A stretch of DNA of 37,058 nucleotides from Candidatus Hydrogenedentota bacterium (GTDB taxonomy: Bacteria; Hydrogenedentota; Hydrogenedentia; Hydrogenedentales; SLHB01): positions 1 through 37,058 of the forward strand of contig JAIBAQ010000044.1 in assembly GCA_019695095.1 (NCBI GenBank), in the 5' to 3' direction. Within the stretch, counting starts at the first letter, position 1; each line of letters opens with the position of its first letter. This document shows, one piece after another, positions 8,285-16,528 of this stretch. The notes beneath the pieces were generated by a model that made no database searches, was not told the DNA's origin, and saw only the letters and a program-made list of their open reading frames with translations. A program made the position numbers and the translations under genes.

Positions 8285-9277
8285 TCACACCGGCTCGCCA
8301 AGCGCTTCCACGGCTTCGCGAATGGTCTTGAGTTCGTCCTCGGACAACGTAAACTCAGCCGCCTTGGCGTTCTCCGCGACCTGCTTCTCGTCACGCGCGC
8401 CAACGATAGCGGTTGTGAGTCCTTTCTGAGAGAAGACCCAATTTATCGTCAGTTGCGACAACGTGACACCATGTCCGTCGGCAATCGGGCGGATGGCCTC
8501 CAACATGTCGAGCACCCGCTTGCGGTTCTGAGGCTGAAACCATGGCCGCTCAGCGCGCGCGTCGCCGTCCTTAAACGTCCGGTCCATGGTGACTTTGCCT
8601 GTCATCAAACCTTGCGCAATCGGGCTGTAGGCCAACACGCCGATGTCATTCGCCACGCAAAACGGCAACACGTCTTTCTCAATGGCGCGCTGCAGGGGAT
8701 TGTATTGCGGCTGGTCGCTCACGATAACACCGGACTTGAGGCACTCTTCCATCATTTCGACCGTGAAATTGCTGACTCCGATGTGGCGAATCTTCCCCTG
8801 CTTCTGAATGTCCAGGAGCGTCTCCATCGTATCTGCCAGAGGCGTGTCCACATCCGGCCAGTGGCATTGGTACAAGTCGATTACGTCCACCCCCAGCCGC
8901 TGAAGGCTTTGTTCAATCTCATGCCGAATGGACTCAGGGCGCAGACACCGGATGATATTGCGCGGAACGCCGTCGTTGTCTTTGGTCTGAAAGACCACCC
9001 GCCCGGATTCGAGGTCCCAGCGAACTCCGCACTTCGTGGCCACGATGACTTGGTCCCTACGCCCTTTGATGGCCTGGCCCACAATGCGTTCGCTGTGTCC
9101 CATGCCGTAGGTAGGCGCCGTATCGACGAGATTCATACCCGTGTCGATAGCGGCCTGGATAGAGCGAATCGCCGCCGCATCGTCCGTGCCGCCCCACATC
9201 CAACCGCCGATGGCCCAAGCCCCATACGAAACTACCGGCACGCTCAGGTCGCTCCGGCCAAGTATTCTGTATTGCAT
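8285..9277 (-). CDS. Aldo/keto reductase
   Basis: A 330-residue NADPH-dependent aldo/keto reductase of the YajO/Tas-like group, cytoplasmic, reducing a carbonyl on an unidentified sugar or aldehyde. The catalytic tetrad is intact: D52, Y57 (in APTYGMGHSE), K82 and H139 (in QCHWPD). The C-terminal half carries the SNFTVE and YSPIAQGL segments and the final IVGAR loop for the cofactor phosphate. The ATG at 9277 begins with the standard family N-terminus (short strand, then LGRSDL). A sigma70-like promoter (TTGATC, 17 nt, TATAAG) lies at 9322-9350 on the minus strand. It is the first gene of a three-gene leftward operon with the hydrolase and thioesterase and diverges from tatC. Confidence 0.93.
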   Translation of the reverse strand: MQYRILGRSDLSVPVVSYGAWAIGGWMWGGTDDAAAIRSIQAAIDTGMNLVDTAPTYGMGHSERIVGQAIKGRRDQVIVATKCGVRWDLESGRVVFQTKDNDGVPRNIIRCLRPESIRHEIEQSLQRLGVDVIDLYQCHWPDVDTPLADTMETLLDIQKQGKIRHIGVSNFTVEMMEECLKSGVIVSDQPQYNPLQRAIEKDVLPFCVANDIGVLAYSPIAQGLMTGKVTMDRTFKDGDARAERPWFQPQNRKRVLDMLEAIRPIADGHGVTLSQLTINWVFSQKGLTTAIVGARDEKQVAENAKAAEFTLSEDELKTIREAVEALGEPV

Positions 9278-9321
9278 AACGAGAGACTCTCCTCATGGTC
9301 TGGATAAACCGCTGGTCTTTC

Positions 9322-9350
9322 CTTATATGCCACAGGGTAACGAGGATCAA
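9322..9350 (-). promoter_or_regulatory. Promoter for the aldo/keto reductase operon
   Basis: On the minus strand TTGATC (9345-9350) is followed after exactly 17 nt by TATAAG (9322-9327), about 45 nt upstream of the reductase ATG. Confidence 0.6.
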
Positions 9351-9411
9351 CATTTGGGAGGAATTCGCCAGCTCTCGCCTTCCCCGGGTAATTCCCCGGA
9401 CAATCCCCCAC

Positions 9412-9440
9412 TTGCACGCGACACCGTAAGCAGGTACGAT
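9412..9440 (+). promoter_or_regulatory. Promoter for tatC-tatB
   Basis: TTGCAC (9412-9417), 17-nt spacer, TACGAT (9435-9440), about 70 nt upstream of the tatC start. It is back to back with the reductase promoter in the 231-nt divergent region. Confidence 0.6.
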
Positions 9441-9508
9441 CTCCCGATGTCTCACAGGTGGAGTGCGGCTGCCGCTCACTACCTGACCGGCTTTACAGGA
9501 GTGCACGA

Positions 9509-10243
9509 GTGTTCGAAGACGAAGCGCGAATGACGTTTACCGAGCATCTGGGGGAACTGCGTACAAGGCTGATCCGTGTGTGCGCGGGCCTTATCGTCGT
9601 CTTCGGCGTGTGCTTCGCGTTTTCGGACCACCTGTTTCTCCTCCTCCAGAAACCGTTGAAGAATCCTCAGCTTTCCTGGTTGAGTCTGGATCCCATGGAA
9701 TCGCTCATGGTTTACCTGAAGATTTCGGGGTACTTCACGGTCGCCATATGCCTTCCTCACATTCTTTTCGAATTGTGCGGTTTTGTATTCCCCGGCTTGA
9801 GGCCCAAAGAACGACGCGCCGCGATGATACTTCTCGGCGGGGGAAGCCTCCTTGCGATTGTCGGGGTAGCGGCTGCCTACTTTGTTGTCACGCCTCAACT
9901 TATCAACGTCATGATACAGTGGACGCCCGAAACGGTGACCCAGAGTTTACAGATGAAGGCGACCATTTCCTTCATCCTGATGCTTCTTCTCGCATTTGCG
10001 ATCGCATTTCAGTTCCCCATGGTTGTGCTGATCCTTGTCTACCTGGGGGTCGTCTCGCCTCAATTTCTCAAGGCCCAGCGGCGAGTTGCGTTCGTGCTTC
10101 TGGCTGTTGCTGCAGCCGTACTGACTCCGACAATCGATCCCCTGAGCATGATGGTCATGTGGGTGCCGCTTGTTATCATGTATGAAGCGTGCATCTGGAT
10201 TGCAGTGCTGCTGGTACGGCGGCGCGAAAATACAAGCGGGTAG
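9509..10243 (+). CDS. tatC: Sec-independent protein translocase TatC
   Basis: TatC is the inner-membrane receptor for twin-arginine signal peptides and exports folded proteins. The protein has six hydrophobic segments, the N-terminal HLGELRTRL motif (E16 being the conserved signal-peptide contact), the FVFPGLRPKERR loop after the second helix and the TPTIDP motif before the last two helices, all typical. I place the start at GTG 9509 (244 residues), preceded by an AGGAG 7 nt upstream; longer frames begin at 9458 without a ribosome site, and the internal ATG at 9530 would cut at the MTFTEHL motif. It is followed after 6 nt by tatB, so the order is tatC-tatB rather than the tatA-tatB-tatC order of enterobacteria. 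Confidence 0.94.
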   Translation: MFEDEARMTFTEHLGELRTRLIRVCAGLIVVFGVCFAFSDHLFLLLQKPLKNPQLSWLSLDPMESLMVYLKISGYFTVAICLPHILFELCGFVFPGLRPKERRAAMILLGGGSLLAIVGVAAAYFVVTPQLINVMIQWTPETVTQSLQMKATISFILMLLLAFAIAFQFPMVVLILVYLGVVSPQFLKAQRRVAFVLLAVAAAVLTPTIDPLSMMVMWVPLVIMYEACIWIAVLLVRRRENTSG

Positions 10244-10249
10244 TCTGCC

Positions 10250-10726
10250 ATGTTTAACAATATAGGCATCACGGAGATGCTCGTCATCGCGGCCGTGGCG
10301 CTCTTAATCCTCGGTCCGGACAAGTTTCCTGGGCACGCCAAGATTGCCCTTCGTTTCATGCGCGACATCCGCTCTTACTGGGAAGAAGCCAAACGCGATA
10401 TCGCCGAAGAAATAAAGCCCTTCAAGAAAGAGCTTAAGGAGTTGGAGAAGATTAAGCCGGAGGAATTCATCGATTCTCTAACCGGTGAGGACGAATCCAA
10501 CAAAAGCTCCGCCGCAACGTACGGAGGGGCATATTCCTACAGCGATACTTCCGTACCCGCTTCGGCGGCGGACTCCTCCGAAAAAAGCGAGCCGGAGCCC
10601 GCACAGCGCTCCGAGAGTACGTCGTGGGAACGGCCCGAAGGCTCCGAACCCTACAATCCCTCCGCATCCACTGACTCAGACAACGCTTCGGAGACGGGGA
10701 AGAAGGAATTCTATCCCACAGATTAA
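10250..10726 (+). CDS. tatB: Twin-arginine translocase subunit TatB (TatA/B family)
   Basis: A 158-residue TatA/TatB-family subunit. Residues about 7-21 form the short transmembrane helix with an acidic residue near its start (E9), then a G22-P23 hinge and a long charged amphipathic helix (about 30-85). The beginning (MF-x-x-IG-x-x-E, LGP-x-x-FP) resembles TatB more than TatA; some lineages use one bifunctional TatA/B protein. The last 70 residues are Ser/Pro/Glu-rich and probably disordered. It is 6 nt from tatC and shares its promoter. No separate tatA is in the window. Confidence 0.82.
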   Translation: MFNNIGITEMLVIAAVALLILGPDKFPGHAKIALRFMRDIRSYWEEAKRDIAEEIKPFKKELKELEKIKPEEFIDSLTGEDESNKSSAATYGGAYSYSDTSVPASAADSSEKSEPEPAQRSESTSWERPEGSEPYNPSASTDSDNASETGKKEFYPTD

Positions 10727-10729
10727 CCG

Positions 10730-10896
10730 CCGAGCAGCCCGATTCGGTACGTGTCCTTGTCACGCGGTTGATTGAGTGGCGTAGCCGGTTCCCATGGGAT
10801 TTTGGGACCGCCACCGGGCGAGCCGAAAACGCCATTGCCCTACACAAACCCAGCCAATCCGAGCGCGACACTCTCGCCGCCCTGGGATATGTGTGA
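10730..10896 (+). pseudogene. Possible remnant of a sulfatase C-terminus
   Basis: The 270-nt stretch between tatB and the phosphatase-cytochrome gene has no gene with a start and ribosome site. In one plus-strand frame from about 10730 to the TGA at 10894-10896 it encodes an uninterrupted tail with LIEWRSR early and ERDTLAALGYV at the very end. Endings of the type LxxLGYV are common in bacterial sulfatases. This could be the eroded 3' end of a deleted sulfatase gene or chance. I see nothing else there except the ribosome site of the next gene. Confidence 0.25.
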
Positions 10897-10996
10897 TCGA
10901 TATCTCTGCCTTCCGTCATGTGAGCCTTCAGTAGTCCATGTCCTATCATGGGCCCCGTTTCCTGGTGATACACAGCGAACTGAAAGGAACTCTCGC

Positions 10997-11932
10997 ATGC
11001 CTTTTCGGAAGTACGGACCTCACCTGTACGTCCTCATATTCATCGCTATTGGGTTTGCGTGCCGCGCCTTTGCCGCGGCCCAGGAAGAGGTCGAGCTCGT
11101 CCCTGTTCATGCCGAAGGGATCGAGAACGTGTTTCGCATCGGTGAATCGCTCTATTCGGGCAGCGCCCCCGATTCTGGCGCGGCCTTTGAATCGTTGAAG
11201 CGTCTCGGGATCAAGACCGTCATATCGGTGGACGGTTCCAAACCAGACGTCGATGCCGCGCACAAGGCGGGCTTGCGTTATGTGCACATCCCCTTCGGCT
11301 ACGACGGCATCTCGCGCGAGCGCGCACTGGAGATTGCGAAAGCGCTGCAATCCTATCCCGGACCGTTCTACATTCACTGTCACCATGGCAAGCATCGCGG
11401 ACCCGCTGCCGCCGCCATCGCGCTGATGTGCACCGACGGCTCGTGTTCCACAGCAAGAGCCTTGGAGGTAATGAAAGCGGCTGGGACGGACCCCCGCTAC
11501 AAAGGTCTCTTTCGCAGCGTCGAGGAATTTGCGCGGCCAAGTTCGGATGACCTCCAGAAGGTCGCGGAAACGTTGCCCGAGGTTGCGCAGACGGATGATC
11601 TTACCCAGGCCATGGTCGAAATCGATCGTCACTGGGACAATCTCAAAGCAGCAAAAGCCGCAGGCTGGAAGACGCCGCCCGATCATCCGGACATCGACCC
11701 AGCCCACGAAGCGCTCCAAGTGGTGGAATTGTATCGCGAAATTGGCCGCATGCAGGCAGTGTCGAAACGACCCGAAGATTTTCGCCAGATTCTGAAGGAG
11801 GCGGAAAACAGGGCTTCTGGTCTGGAGAAAGTGCTGCGCGAAAAGTACGTTCCGGCGGCTATTGCAGCGACATTTAGCGTCGCGGGCGAGAGTTGCACGG
11901 AATGTCATACAAAGTATCGAGACAACAAGTAG
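10997..11932 (+). CDS. Secreted dual-specificity-type phosphatase fused to a cytochrome c'-like domain
   Basis: A 311-residue exported protein. Residues about 8-28 form a signal peptide. Residues 40-180 are a protein-tyrosine-phosphatase fold with the P-loop HCHHGKHRG (nucleophile C128, R134, spacing C-x5-R) and a plausible general acid D103. Residues 200-311 are helical and end in CTECHTKYR (C300, C303, H304), the C-terminal haem-attachment pattern of cytochrome c' / c556 four-helix bundles. The start at 10997 is chosen because AAAGGAA lies about 8 nt upstream and a signal peptide follows; the frame stays open farther 5' but without those features. Haem would be attached in the periplasm. 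The substrate (phosphoprotein, phospholipid, inositol phosphate) and the purpose of coupling phosphatase to haem are unknown. No cytochrome maturation genes are nearby. Confidence 0.82.
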   Translation: MPFRKYGPHLYVLIFIAIGFACRAFAAAQEEVELVPVHAEGIENVFRIGESLYSGSAPDSGAAFESLKRLGIKTVISVDGSKPDVDAAHKAGLRYVHIPFGYDGISRERALEIAKALQSYPGPFYIHCHHGKHRGPAAAAIALMCTDGSCSTARALEVMKAAGTDPRYKGLFRSVEEFARPSSDDLQKVAETLPEVAQTDDLTQAMVEIDRHWDNLKAAKAAGWKTPPDHPDIDPAHEALQVVELYREIGRMQAVSKRPEDFRQILKEAENRASGLEKVLREKYVPAAIAATFSVAGESCTECHTKYRDNK

Positions 11933-12037
11933 TTCACACACCGCCGTTGTCTCAGGTCTCCCGCAGTGCGGTTGATCGCGTTGAAATCCTCTGCGACACT
12001 GATTGGTGTTCCGCGTTGAAACTCCGTGGAGGGGGTC

Positions 12038-12997
12038 GTGCTACGGGCGCTGGCGATTTGGACCGACTTGTTTGTCCTGTGGGTGCTTCTGTTCTCGGCG
12101 GTTGCGTATGCCTTGCCTGCCCCGTTTCGCGCCCTGTCTCCCGCGATTGTGCCCGCGCTGGGCGTAATCATGTTCGGCATGGGCATGACATTGCAGCCCG
12201 CGGACTTTGCGCGCGTTGCCCGCATGAAACTCGCGGTCGCCTGCGGCCTCACGGCGCAGTTCCTGGTCATGCCGCTCACGGCATGGGCCATCGCGACGAT
12301 CTTCCGGCTTCCGCCGGAGTTGGCTATGGGTTTCATCATCGTCGGTTCGTGCCCCGGCGGCACGGCCTCGAACGTCATCTGCTACCTCGCCAAAGCGGAC
12401 GTTGCGCTTTCCGTTACCATGACCGCCCTCTCGACTCTTATGGCCATCGTTCTCACGCCCTGGCTGATCGGCGTTTTGGGTGGCCGCTTTCTACCGGTCA
12501 ATTCGTGGGACCTCTTCATGAGCGTCGTCAAGATTGTGCTCGTCCCCGTTCTCGCCGGGTTCGGCCTGCGCAGGCTGTTACGCGAACAAACGCTGAACCG
12601 CTTCATCAACGTGTTCCCGGCGGTCTCCGTGCTTCTTATATCCCTGGTCATCGCGTCAATTGTCGCTTCCTCACGCGAGCGCATTCTCGACGCGCTCGGA
12701 ACGGTCGGAATCTTAGTTGCGCTTCACAACGTTACGGGGCTAACGTTGGGCTATGCGTTTGCATCCGCACTGCGGTTGCCTGTCTCTGCCCGCCGCGCCA
12801 TCGCCATCGAGGTCGGCATGCAGAACAGCGGTTTGGGCGTCGCTTTGGCGAAAGCGCACTTCTCGAATATCCTGGTCGCGTTGCCGTCCAGCGTATTCAG
12901 CGTAGTGCACAATTTATCCGGGTCCGCGCTGGCCGGTTATTGGAGGCGCAGCGGGCGAGACAAGGAGGGGGAACATGAACGTCGACGAGCGGATTAA
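12038..12997 (+). CDS. Bile acid:sodium symporter (BASS) family transporter
   Basis: A polytopic inner-membrane protein of about 319 residues with around ten hydrophobic helices, the size and pattern of the BASS family, which imports organic anions (bile acids, pyruvate, keto acids, pantoate) with sodium. Two signature stretches are clear: GSCPGGTASNVI in the first half, and EVGMQNSGLG in the second, the crossover regions that bind sodium. I choose GTG 12038, with GGAGG ending 5 nt before it, over the GTG at 12026, which has no such site. The 3' end overlaps the GH88-like gene by 23 nt, so the two are one transcription unit. The substrate may be related to the product of that enzyme, but this is an inference from overlap only. 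Confidence 0.88.
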   Translation: MLRALAIWTDLFVLWVLLFSAVAYALPAPFRALSPAIVPALGVIMFGMGMTLQPADFARVARMKLAVACGLTAQFLVMPLTAWAIATIFRLPPELAMGFIIVGSCPGGTASNVICYLAKADVALSVTMTALSTLMAIVLTPWLIGVLGGRFLPVNSWDLFMSVVKIVLVPVLAGFGLRRLLREQTLNRFINVFPAVSVLLISLVIASIVASSRERILDALGTVGILVALHNVTGLTLGYAFASALRLPVSARRAIAIEVGMQNSGLGVALAKAHFSNILVALPSSVFSVVHNLSGSALAGYWRRSGRDKEGEHERRRAD

Positions 12998-14354
12998 GTT
13001 GGCCGATCTGGCCAAGCCATTGGAAGCATTTTTCACCCTATCCAGCGAGAAGCTGCGCCGCCTGGCCGCAGCATGGGACCCGGCGCAAGGATCGCCAGTG
13101 TTTACGCTCAACGGCAAATACACCACGCGCGGATGGACCGAATGGACCCAAGGCTTTCAGTATGGATGCCAGATTCTGCAATTCGACGCGACCGGTGACG
13201 AGACATTTCTTCGCCTGGGCCGCGAAAACACGCTGCGATTCATGGCCCCGCACGTGAGCCACATCGGAGTTCACGACCACGGGTTTAACAACGTCTCCAC
13301 CTACGGCAACCTCAGGCGCCTGGCGCGCGAAGGCCGCGTGCAGGAATCGCGCGACGCCATGTTGCTCTTCGAACTGGCGCTCAAAGTCTCCGGGGCTGTG
13401 CAGGCCGCGCGCTGGACGCCCACCGCCGACGGCACCGGGTACATCTACTCGTTCAACGGCCCGCATTCTCTGTTCAGCGACACGATTCGCTCGTGCCGCG
13501 CGCTGATGCTGGCGCACCAGTTGGGCCACTGCCTCATGGGGGAAAACGACCGCAAGATTTCCCTGCTGGGCCGCGCCATCGAGCACATGCTCAACACGGC
13601 GCGCTACAACGTGTATTACGGCGAAGGCCGCGATGCCTACGACATACCGGGCCGGGTCGTTCACGAGAGCATCTTCAATACGGAAGACGGCCAATACCGC
13701 TGCCCGAGCACGCAACAAGGGTATTCGCCGTTCTCGACGTGGACCCGCGGACTTGCGTGGGTGCTCCTCGGCTTCGCGGAGGAAATGGAGTGCCTTGAAG
13801 CCATGCCCTACGCGGATCTAAAACCGTGGGGCGGACCCGCCGCGTTGCGCGCCATGATGCTCAAAGCGGCCACGGCAACCGCGGACTTCTACATCGCCAA
13901 CACCGCCGCCGACGGCATTCCGTATTGGGATACCGGCGCACCGGGCCTGGTCTACCTTGGCGACTATTTGAAGGAGCCGTCGCATCCGGACAATCCCTAC
14001 GAACCGGTGGACAGCTCCGCCGCGGCAATTGCCGCGCAGGGCCTGCTGCGCCTGGGCCGCGTGCTCGGCGCGAAGGGCCGACGCTATTGGCAAGCGGGAA
14101 TGACCGTCGCGCGCACCTTGCTTGCGCCGCCGTATCTATCCGAAGACCTGAATCACCAAGGACTGATTCTGCATTCGGTGTATCACCGTCCGCGCGGATG
14201 GGATGCTATCCCCAAAGGGAAACGCGTGCCATTCGGCGAGTCGTCGATGTGGGGCGACTACCACGCGATGGAACTGGGCGTGTACCTGCTGCGGATGATC
14301 TACAGCGGACCTTATCTCGCTTTCCACGATCAAGCACCGGAAGCAAGGGCGTGA
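12975..14354 (+). CDS. GH88-like unsaturated glucuronyl hydrolase family protein
   Basis: A 459-residue (alpha/alpha)6-barrel enzyme resembling GH88/GH105 hydrolases, which remove the 4,5-unsaturated uronic acid left by polysaccharide lyases. Family features: HDHGF with D101 (first catalytic Asp), D169 in LFSDTIRS (second), STWTRGLAW, IPYWDTGAP, DSSAAAIAA and the closing ESSMWGDYHAMELGVYLL. There is no signal peptide, so it should act in the cytoplasm on imported oligosaccharides. The ATG at 12975 has a strong AAGGAGGGGG site. It overlaps the transporter gene by 23 nt. It is somewhat longer than typical GH88 proteins, and assignment to GH88 over GH105 is by motif only. Confidence 0.8.
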   Translation: MNVDERIKLADLAKPLEAFFTLSSEKLRRLAAAWDPAQGSPVFTLNGKYTTRGWTEWTQGFQYGCQILQFDATGDETFLRLGRENTLRFMAPHVSHIGVHDHGFNNVSTYGNLRRLAREGRVQESRDAMLLFELALKVSGAVQAARWTPTADGTGYIYSFNGPHSLFSDTIRSCRALMLAHQLGHCLMGENDRKISLLGRAIEHMLNTARYNVYYGEGRDAYDIPGRVVHESIFNTEDGQYRCPSTQQGYSPFSTWTRGLAWVLLGFAEEMECLEAMPYADLKPWGGPAALRAMMLKAATATADFYIANTAADGIPYWDTGAPGLVYLGDYLKEPSHPDNPYEPVDSSAAAIAAQGLLRLGRVLGAKGRRYWQAGMTVARTLLAPPYLSEDLNHQGLILHSVYHRPRGWDAIPKGKRVPFGESSMWGDYHAMELGVYLLRMIYSGPYLAFHDQAPEARA

Positions 14355-14420
14355 TCTAATGAGTTCTCGCAGGAAGCGACCACGCGTGGATTTGCCTAGG
14401 CAGTAGTTAGCTGGGCACCT

Positions 14421-15317
14421 TTAGGACGGTATCGTGTCTAAGCAATCCCTATCGCATTTAGCGACTGCATCCAGCGGCCCGCGTCGCTTGCCCCAACAAT
14501 TCGGACACTCGGAACCTTCGGGATAGAAATCCAAGGGAAGTGCCCACCCGCAGAGCAGACACTTACACCATTCATCGGAGACATCCACGATCCGTGCGCG
14601 CTTCCATTTCGGCGTGTATTGGGAGAAGCCTTTTCCCGAAGCTCGTCCTGTTTTGTCGGGCATGGGTAGCCGCATCACAAGGAGCATCCAGGGAGCAGTC
14701 TTTACAAATCCCGCCAGGACTAACAGCGCGAAGAGAACCACGCCTTTCGTTGTGGCGCCCGCTAGAATCCCCGCCGTTATCAAGAAGAACGGAAGTACGT
14801 ACAGACCCAATCCCAACCGGGCCATAATGATCGGATGCTTGGTGCAGAGGACCTTTATGACAAGATATGTAAGTGCTGTCACTATGAGCACACCTATCAA
14901 GGCCCGATCAGAGTAGTACTTGGCAAGTGATGGCAGCATCAAGATCGTGCCGACGAAGACATGTGTCAGTAGCAGAGAGTAAGATTGACGGACATTGCTG
15001 CTGAATGCCTTGCGCTCGTCTGAGGGGTAGGGAAGTGCTACGCCGTTCCATGCAATGGCAACAGCCATTCGGTTTAGGACGTGGTAATGGCGCAACGCAA
15101 GCACGTCACCCGTCGAGAACCGGAAGACTACTCCGCGCCTTAGCTCTTTCTCAGAGAAGTCGCCGAGTATCTGTGAATTCAACTTGACGACTCGCCGACC
15201 ATCGACTGTCGGGTTCGCGATGTCCACTGCATTCCTGACATCGTCCGCTGAAAGTGAATGCAGTCCAAGAATGTCTTCGGTCTGTGTGTTCACGGTGACG
15301 TCACCTTCGCTACACAT
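14421..15317 (-). CDS. Unrecognised four-helix membrane protein with C-terminal Cys4 knuckle (paralogue A)
   Basis: I do not recognise this family. About 298 residues: a soluble N-terminal domain (roughly 1-110, with VVFRFSTGDVLALR), four hydrophobic segments in the middle, and a C-terminal cytosolic-looking tail with WKRARIVDVSDEW followed by C253-x2-C256, 14 residues, C271-x2-C274, then RRGP. Spacing and Pro/Gly content suggest a zinc knuckle. A second protein encoded just upstream shares the whole layout, so they are tandem duplicates. I place the start at ATG 15317, preceded by GGGAGG 4 nt away; an upstream GTG at 15371 has no ribosome site. The gap to the paralogue is 84 nt. Function unknown; membrane signalling or a redox/metal sensor are possibilities only. 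Confidence 0.7.
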   Translation of the reverse strand: MCSEGDVTVNTQTEDILGLHSLSADDVRNAVDIANPTVDGRRVVKLNSQILGDFSEKELRRGVVFRFSTGDVLALRHYHVLNRMAVAIAWNGVALPYPSDERKAFSSNVRQSYSLLLTHVFVGTILMLPSLAKYYSDRALIGVLIVTALTYLVIKVLCTKHPIIMARLGLGLYVLPFFLITAGILAGATTKGVVLFALLVLAGFVKTAPWMLLVMRLPMPDKTGRASGKGFSQYTPKWKRARIVDVSDEWCKCLLCGWALPLDFYPEGSECPNCWGKRRGPLDAVAKCDRDCLDTIPS

Positions 15318-15401
15318 ACGACCTCCCTGAACCCCGTAATTCACCCCATTCATATCGACAGTGGAGTTCACTCTCGAACATGCACAAGATTAGTGCGACC
15401 C

Positions 15402-16325
15402 CTACCCTCTCGCATCAACTGGCATACCGATCTCGGAGCAAAGATGATCGGCATCAGCGACACTGCTCGAATGGCATATCGGGCCTCTGCGCGTGGTCCA
15501 ACACTTTGGGCATTTGGTTCCTTCGGGAAACTCATCAACAGTAAGTTCTACTCCGCAGAATGCGCACCTTCCCCAAAGTCTAGGAACGTCTATCGCCTTT
15601 GCCCGTTTCCATCGCCGAAGGGAATACACGGCACTCTTGCCTGTCCGGCTCAGGTAAGCCCGCTCAAGCGCAATACGAAATGCTGTATATGGAGAGTCAA
15701 GAGCCTGACGCCACATACAGAGAACAAAAAAGATGAGAAGCGGATTTGGCACGTGCCACCAAAATACGAGAGATATCGAAACGAAACCAATACCCATTAT
15801 GATGCAGGCCGCCAACCACAGACGATCCCTTTTCTGTCGGCGCTTCAGACCCCATGAAAGCAGACCGATCATGACAAGTGGCACAGCAAAGTACCGGCCT
15901 CCAGGCAAGGGAGACTTCATGAGAGGCTCAAGCAAGAGAACTGTCAATGCAACGGCCAGGTTCCACCAGACCAGAAAATCTGCCGCTACCTTGTATCCGT
16001 CTTGAATCCTGTCTTTGTGCATGGCGGACCCGGGAACCTGTTTGCCATTCCACAGGGCTTCCAGCGTTGGTCCGCCCCAGAATTCGCTTCTCTTCCGAAT
16101 TGCCAGTTCTTGTCCGTCTGGAAAACGAAAGACGTACCCGAGGGAGAGATCCTTCCTGTCTTCATTAACAGCAAGGACGCAATTCCCCAGCATCACACAC
16201 GATTTCTTATTCTTCGAATAATCAGCGAAATATACGTGCGGCCGATCATCATCTGAATCCTTGATCCCCGAGGTCACTACGGGGCCATCGCGTAAGACAT
16301 CATCGCTCAGACTTCCGACAGGCAT
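15402..16325 (-). CDS. Unrecognised four-helix membrane protein with C-terminal Cys4 knuckle (paralogue B)
   Basis: About 307 residues, same architecture as the gene downstream: N-terminal soluble domain with GYVFRFPDGQELAIR, an ALWNGKQVP segment (paralogue A has AIAWNGVALP), four hydrophobic segments, then RRWKRAKAIDVPRLW and C254-x2-C257, 14 residues, C272-x2-C275, RRGP. The conserved Cys spacing and flanking residues in two otherwise diverged copies argue that the knuckle is functional. Start ATG 16325 is chosen because GGAG lies 5 nt upstream; a GTG two codons earlier would overlap that site. A promoter (TTGTCT, 17 nt, TAATCT) lies at 16377-16405 on the minus strand. Both paralogues are probably one transcript. 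Function unknown. Confidence 0.72.
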   Translation of the reverse strand: MPVGSLSDDVLRDGPVVTSGIKDSDDDRPHVYFADYSKNKKSCVMLGNCVLAVNEDRKDLSLGYVFRFPDGQELAIRKRSEFWGGPTLEALWNGKQVPGSAMHKDRIQDGYKVAADFLVWWNLAVALTVLLLEPLMKSPLPGGRYFAVPLVMIGLLSWGLKRRQKRDRLWLAACIIMGIGFVSISLVFWWHVPNPLLIFFVLCMWRQALDSPYTAFRIALERAYLSRTGKSAVYSLRRWKRAKAIDVPRLWGRCAFCGVELTVDEFPEGTKCPKCWTTRRGPICHSSSVADADHLCSEIGMPVDARG

Positions 16326-16376
16326 TCTCACTCCTTTGGCTGGTCCGCACTTCGCAAAGAGACACCGTCTCGATCT

Positions 16377-16405
16377 AGATTACTCCGATGCCACAACTAA
16401 GACAA
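16377..16405 (-). promoter_or_regulatory. Promoter for the tandem membrane-protein pair
   Basis: Minus strand TTGTCT (16400-16405), 17-nt spacer, TAATCT (16377-16382), about 50 nt upstream of the paralogue B start. Diverges from the promoter at 16431. Confidence 0.55.
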
Positions 16406-16430
16406 TGATAAGCAATGATTCAGACAACTC

Positions 16431-16459
16431 TTGAAACCGAAGCCCGTGTTTTCTAGCAT
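16431..16459 (+). promoter_or_regulatory. Promoter for the small membrane protein gene
   Basis: TTGAAA (16431-16436), 17-nt spacer, TAGCAT (16454-16459). Transcription from it would start near 16466, which excludes a translation start at 16463. Confidence 0.5.
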
Positions 16460-16528
16460 GGGGTGAGGGAAACAGTGGGCATTACCGTACAGACTGCGGC
16501 CAAGTTAAGGCGCGTGAGGATTGATATC

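Noticed and set aside
8048-9307. Long rightward frame (419 codons) opposite the hydrolase and aldo/keto reductase
   Set aside because: Antisense to two firm genes, covers their junction and gives a low-complexity His/Arg-rich translation.
16463-16528. Longer N-terminus for the small two-helix protein
   Set aside because: The start at 16463 would precede the likely transcription start; GTG 16475 cannot be excluded but its ribosome site would lie at the very 5' end of the transcript.
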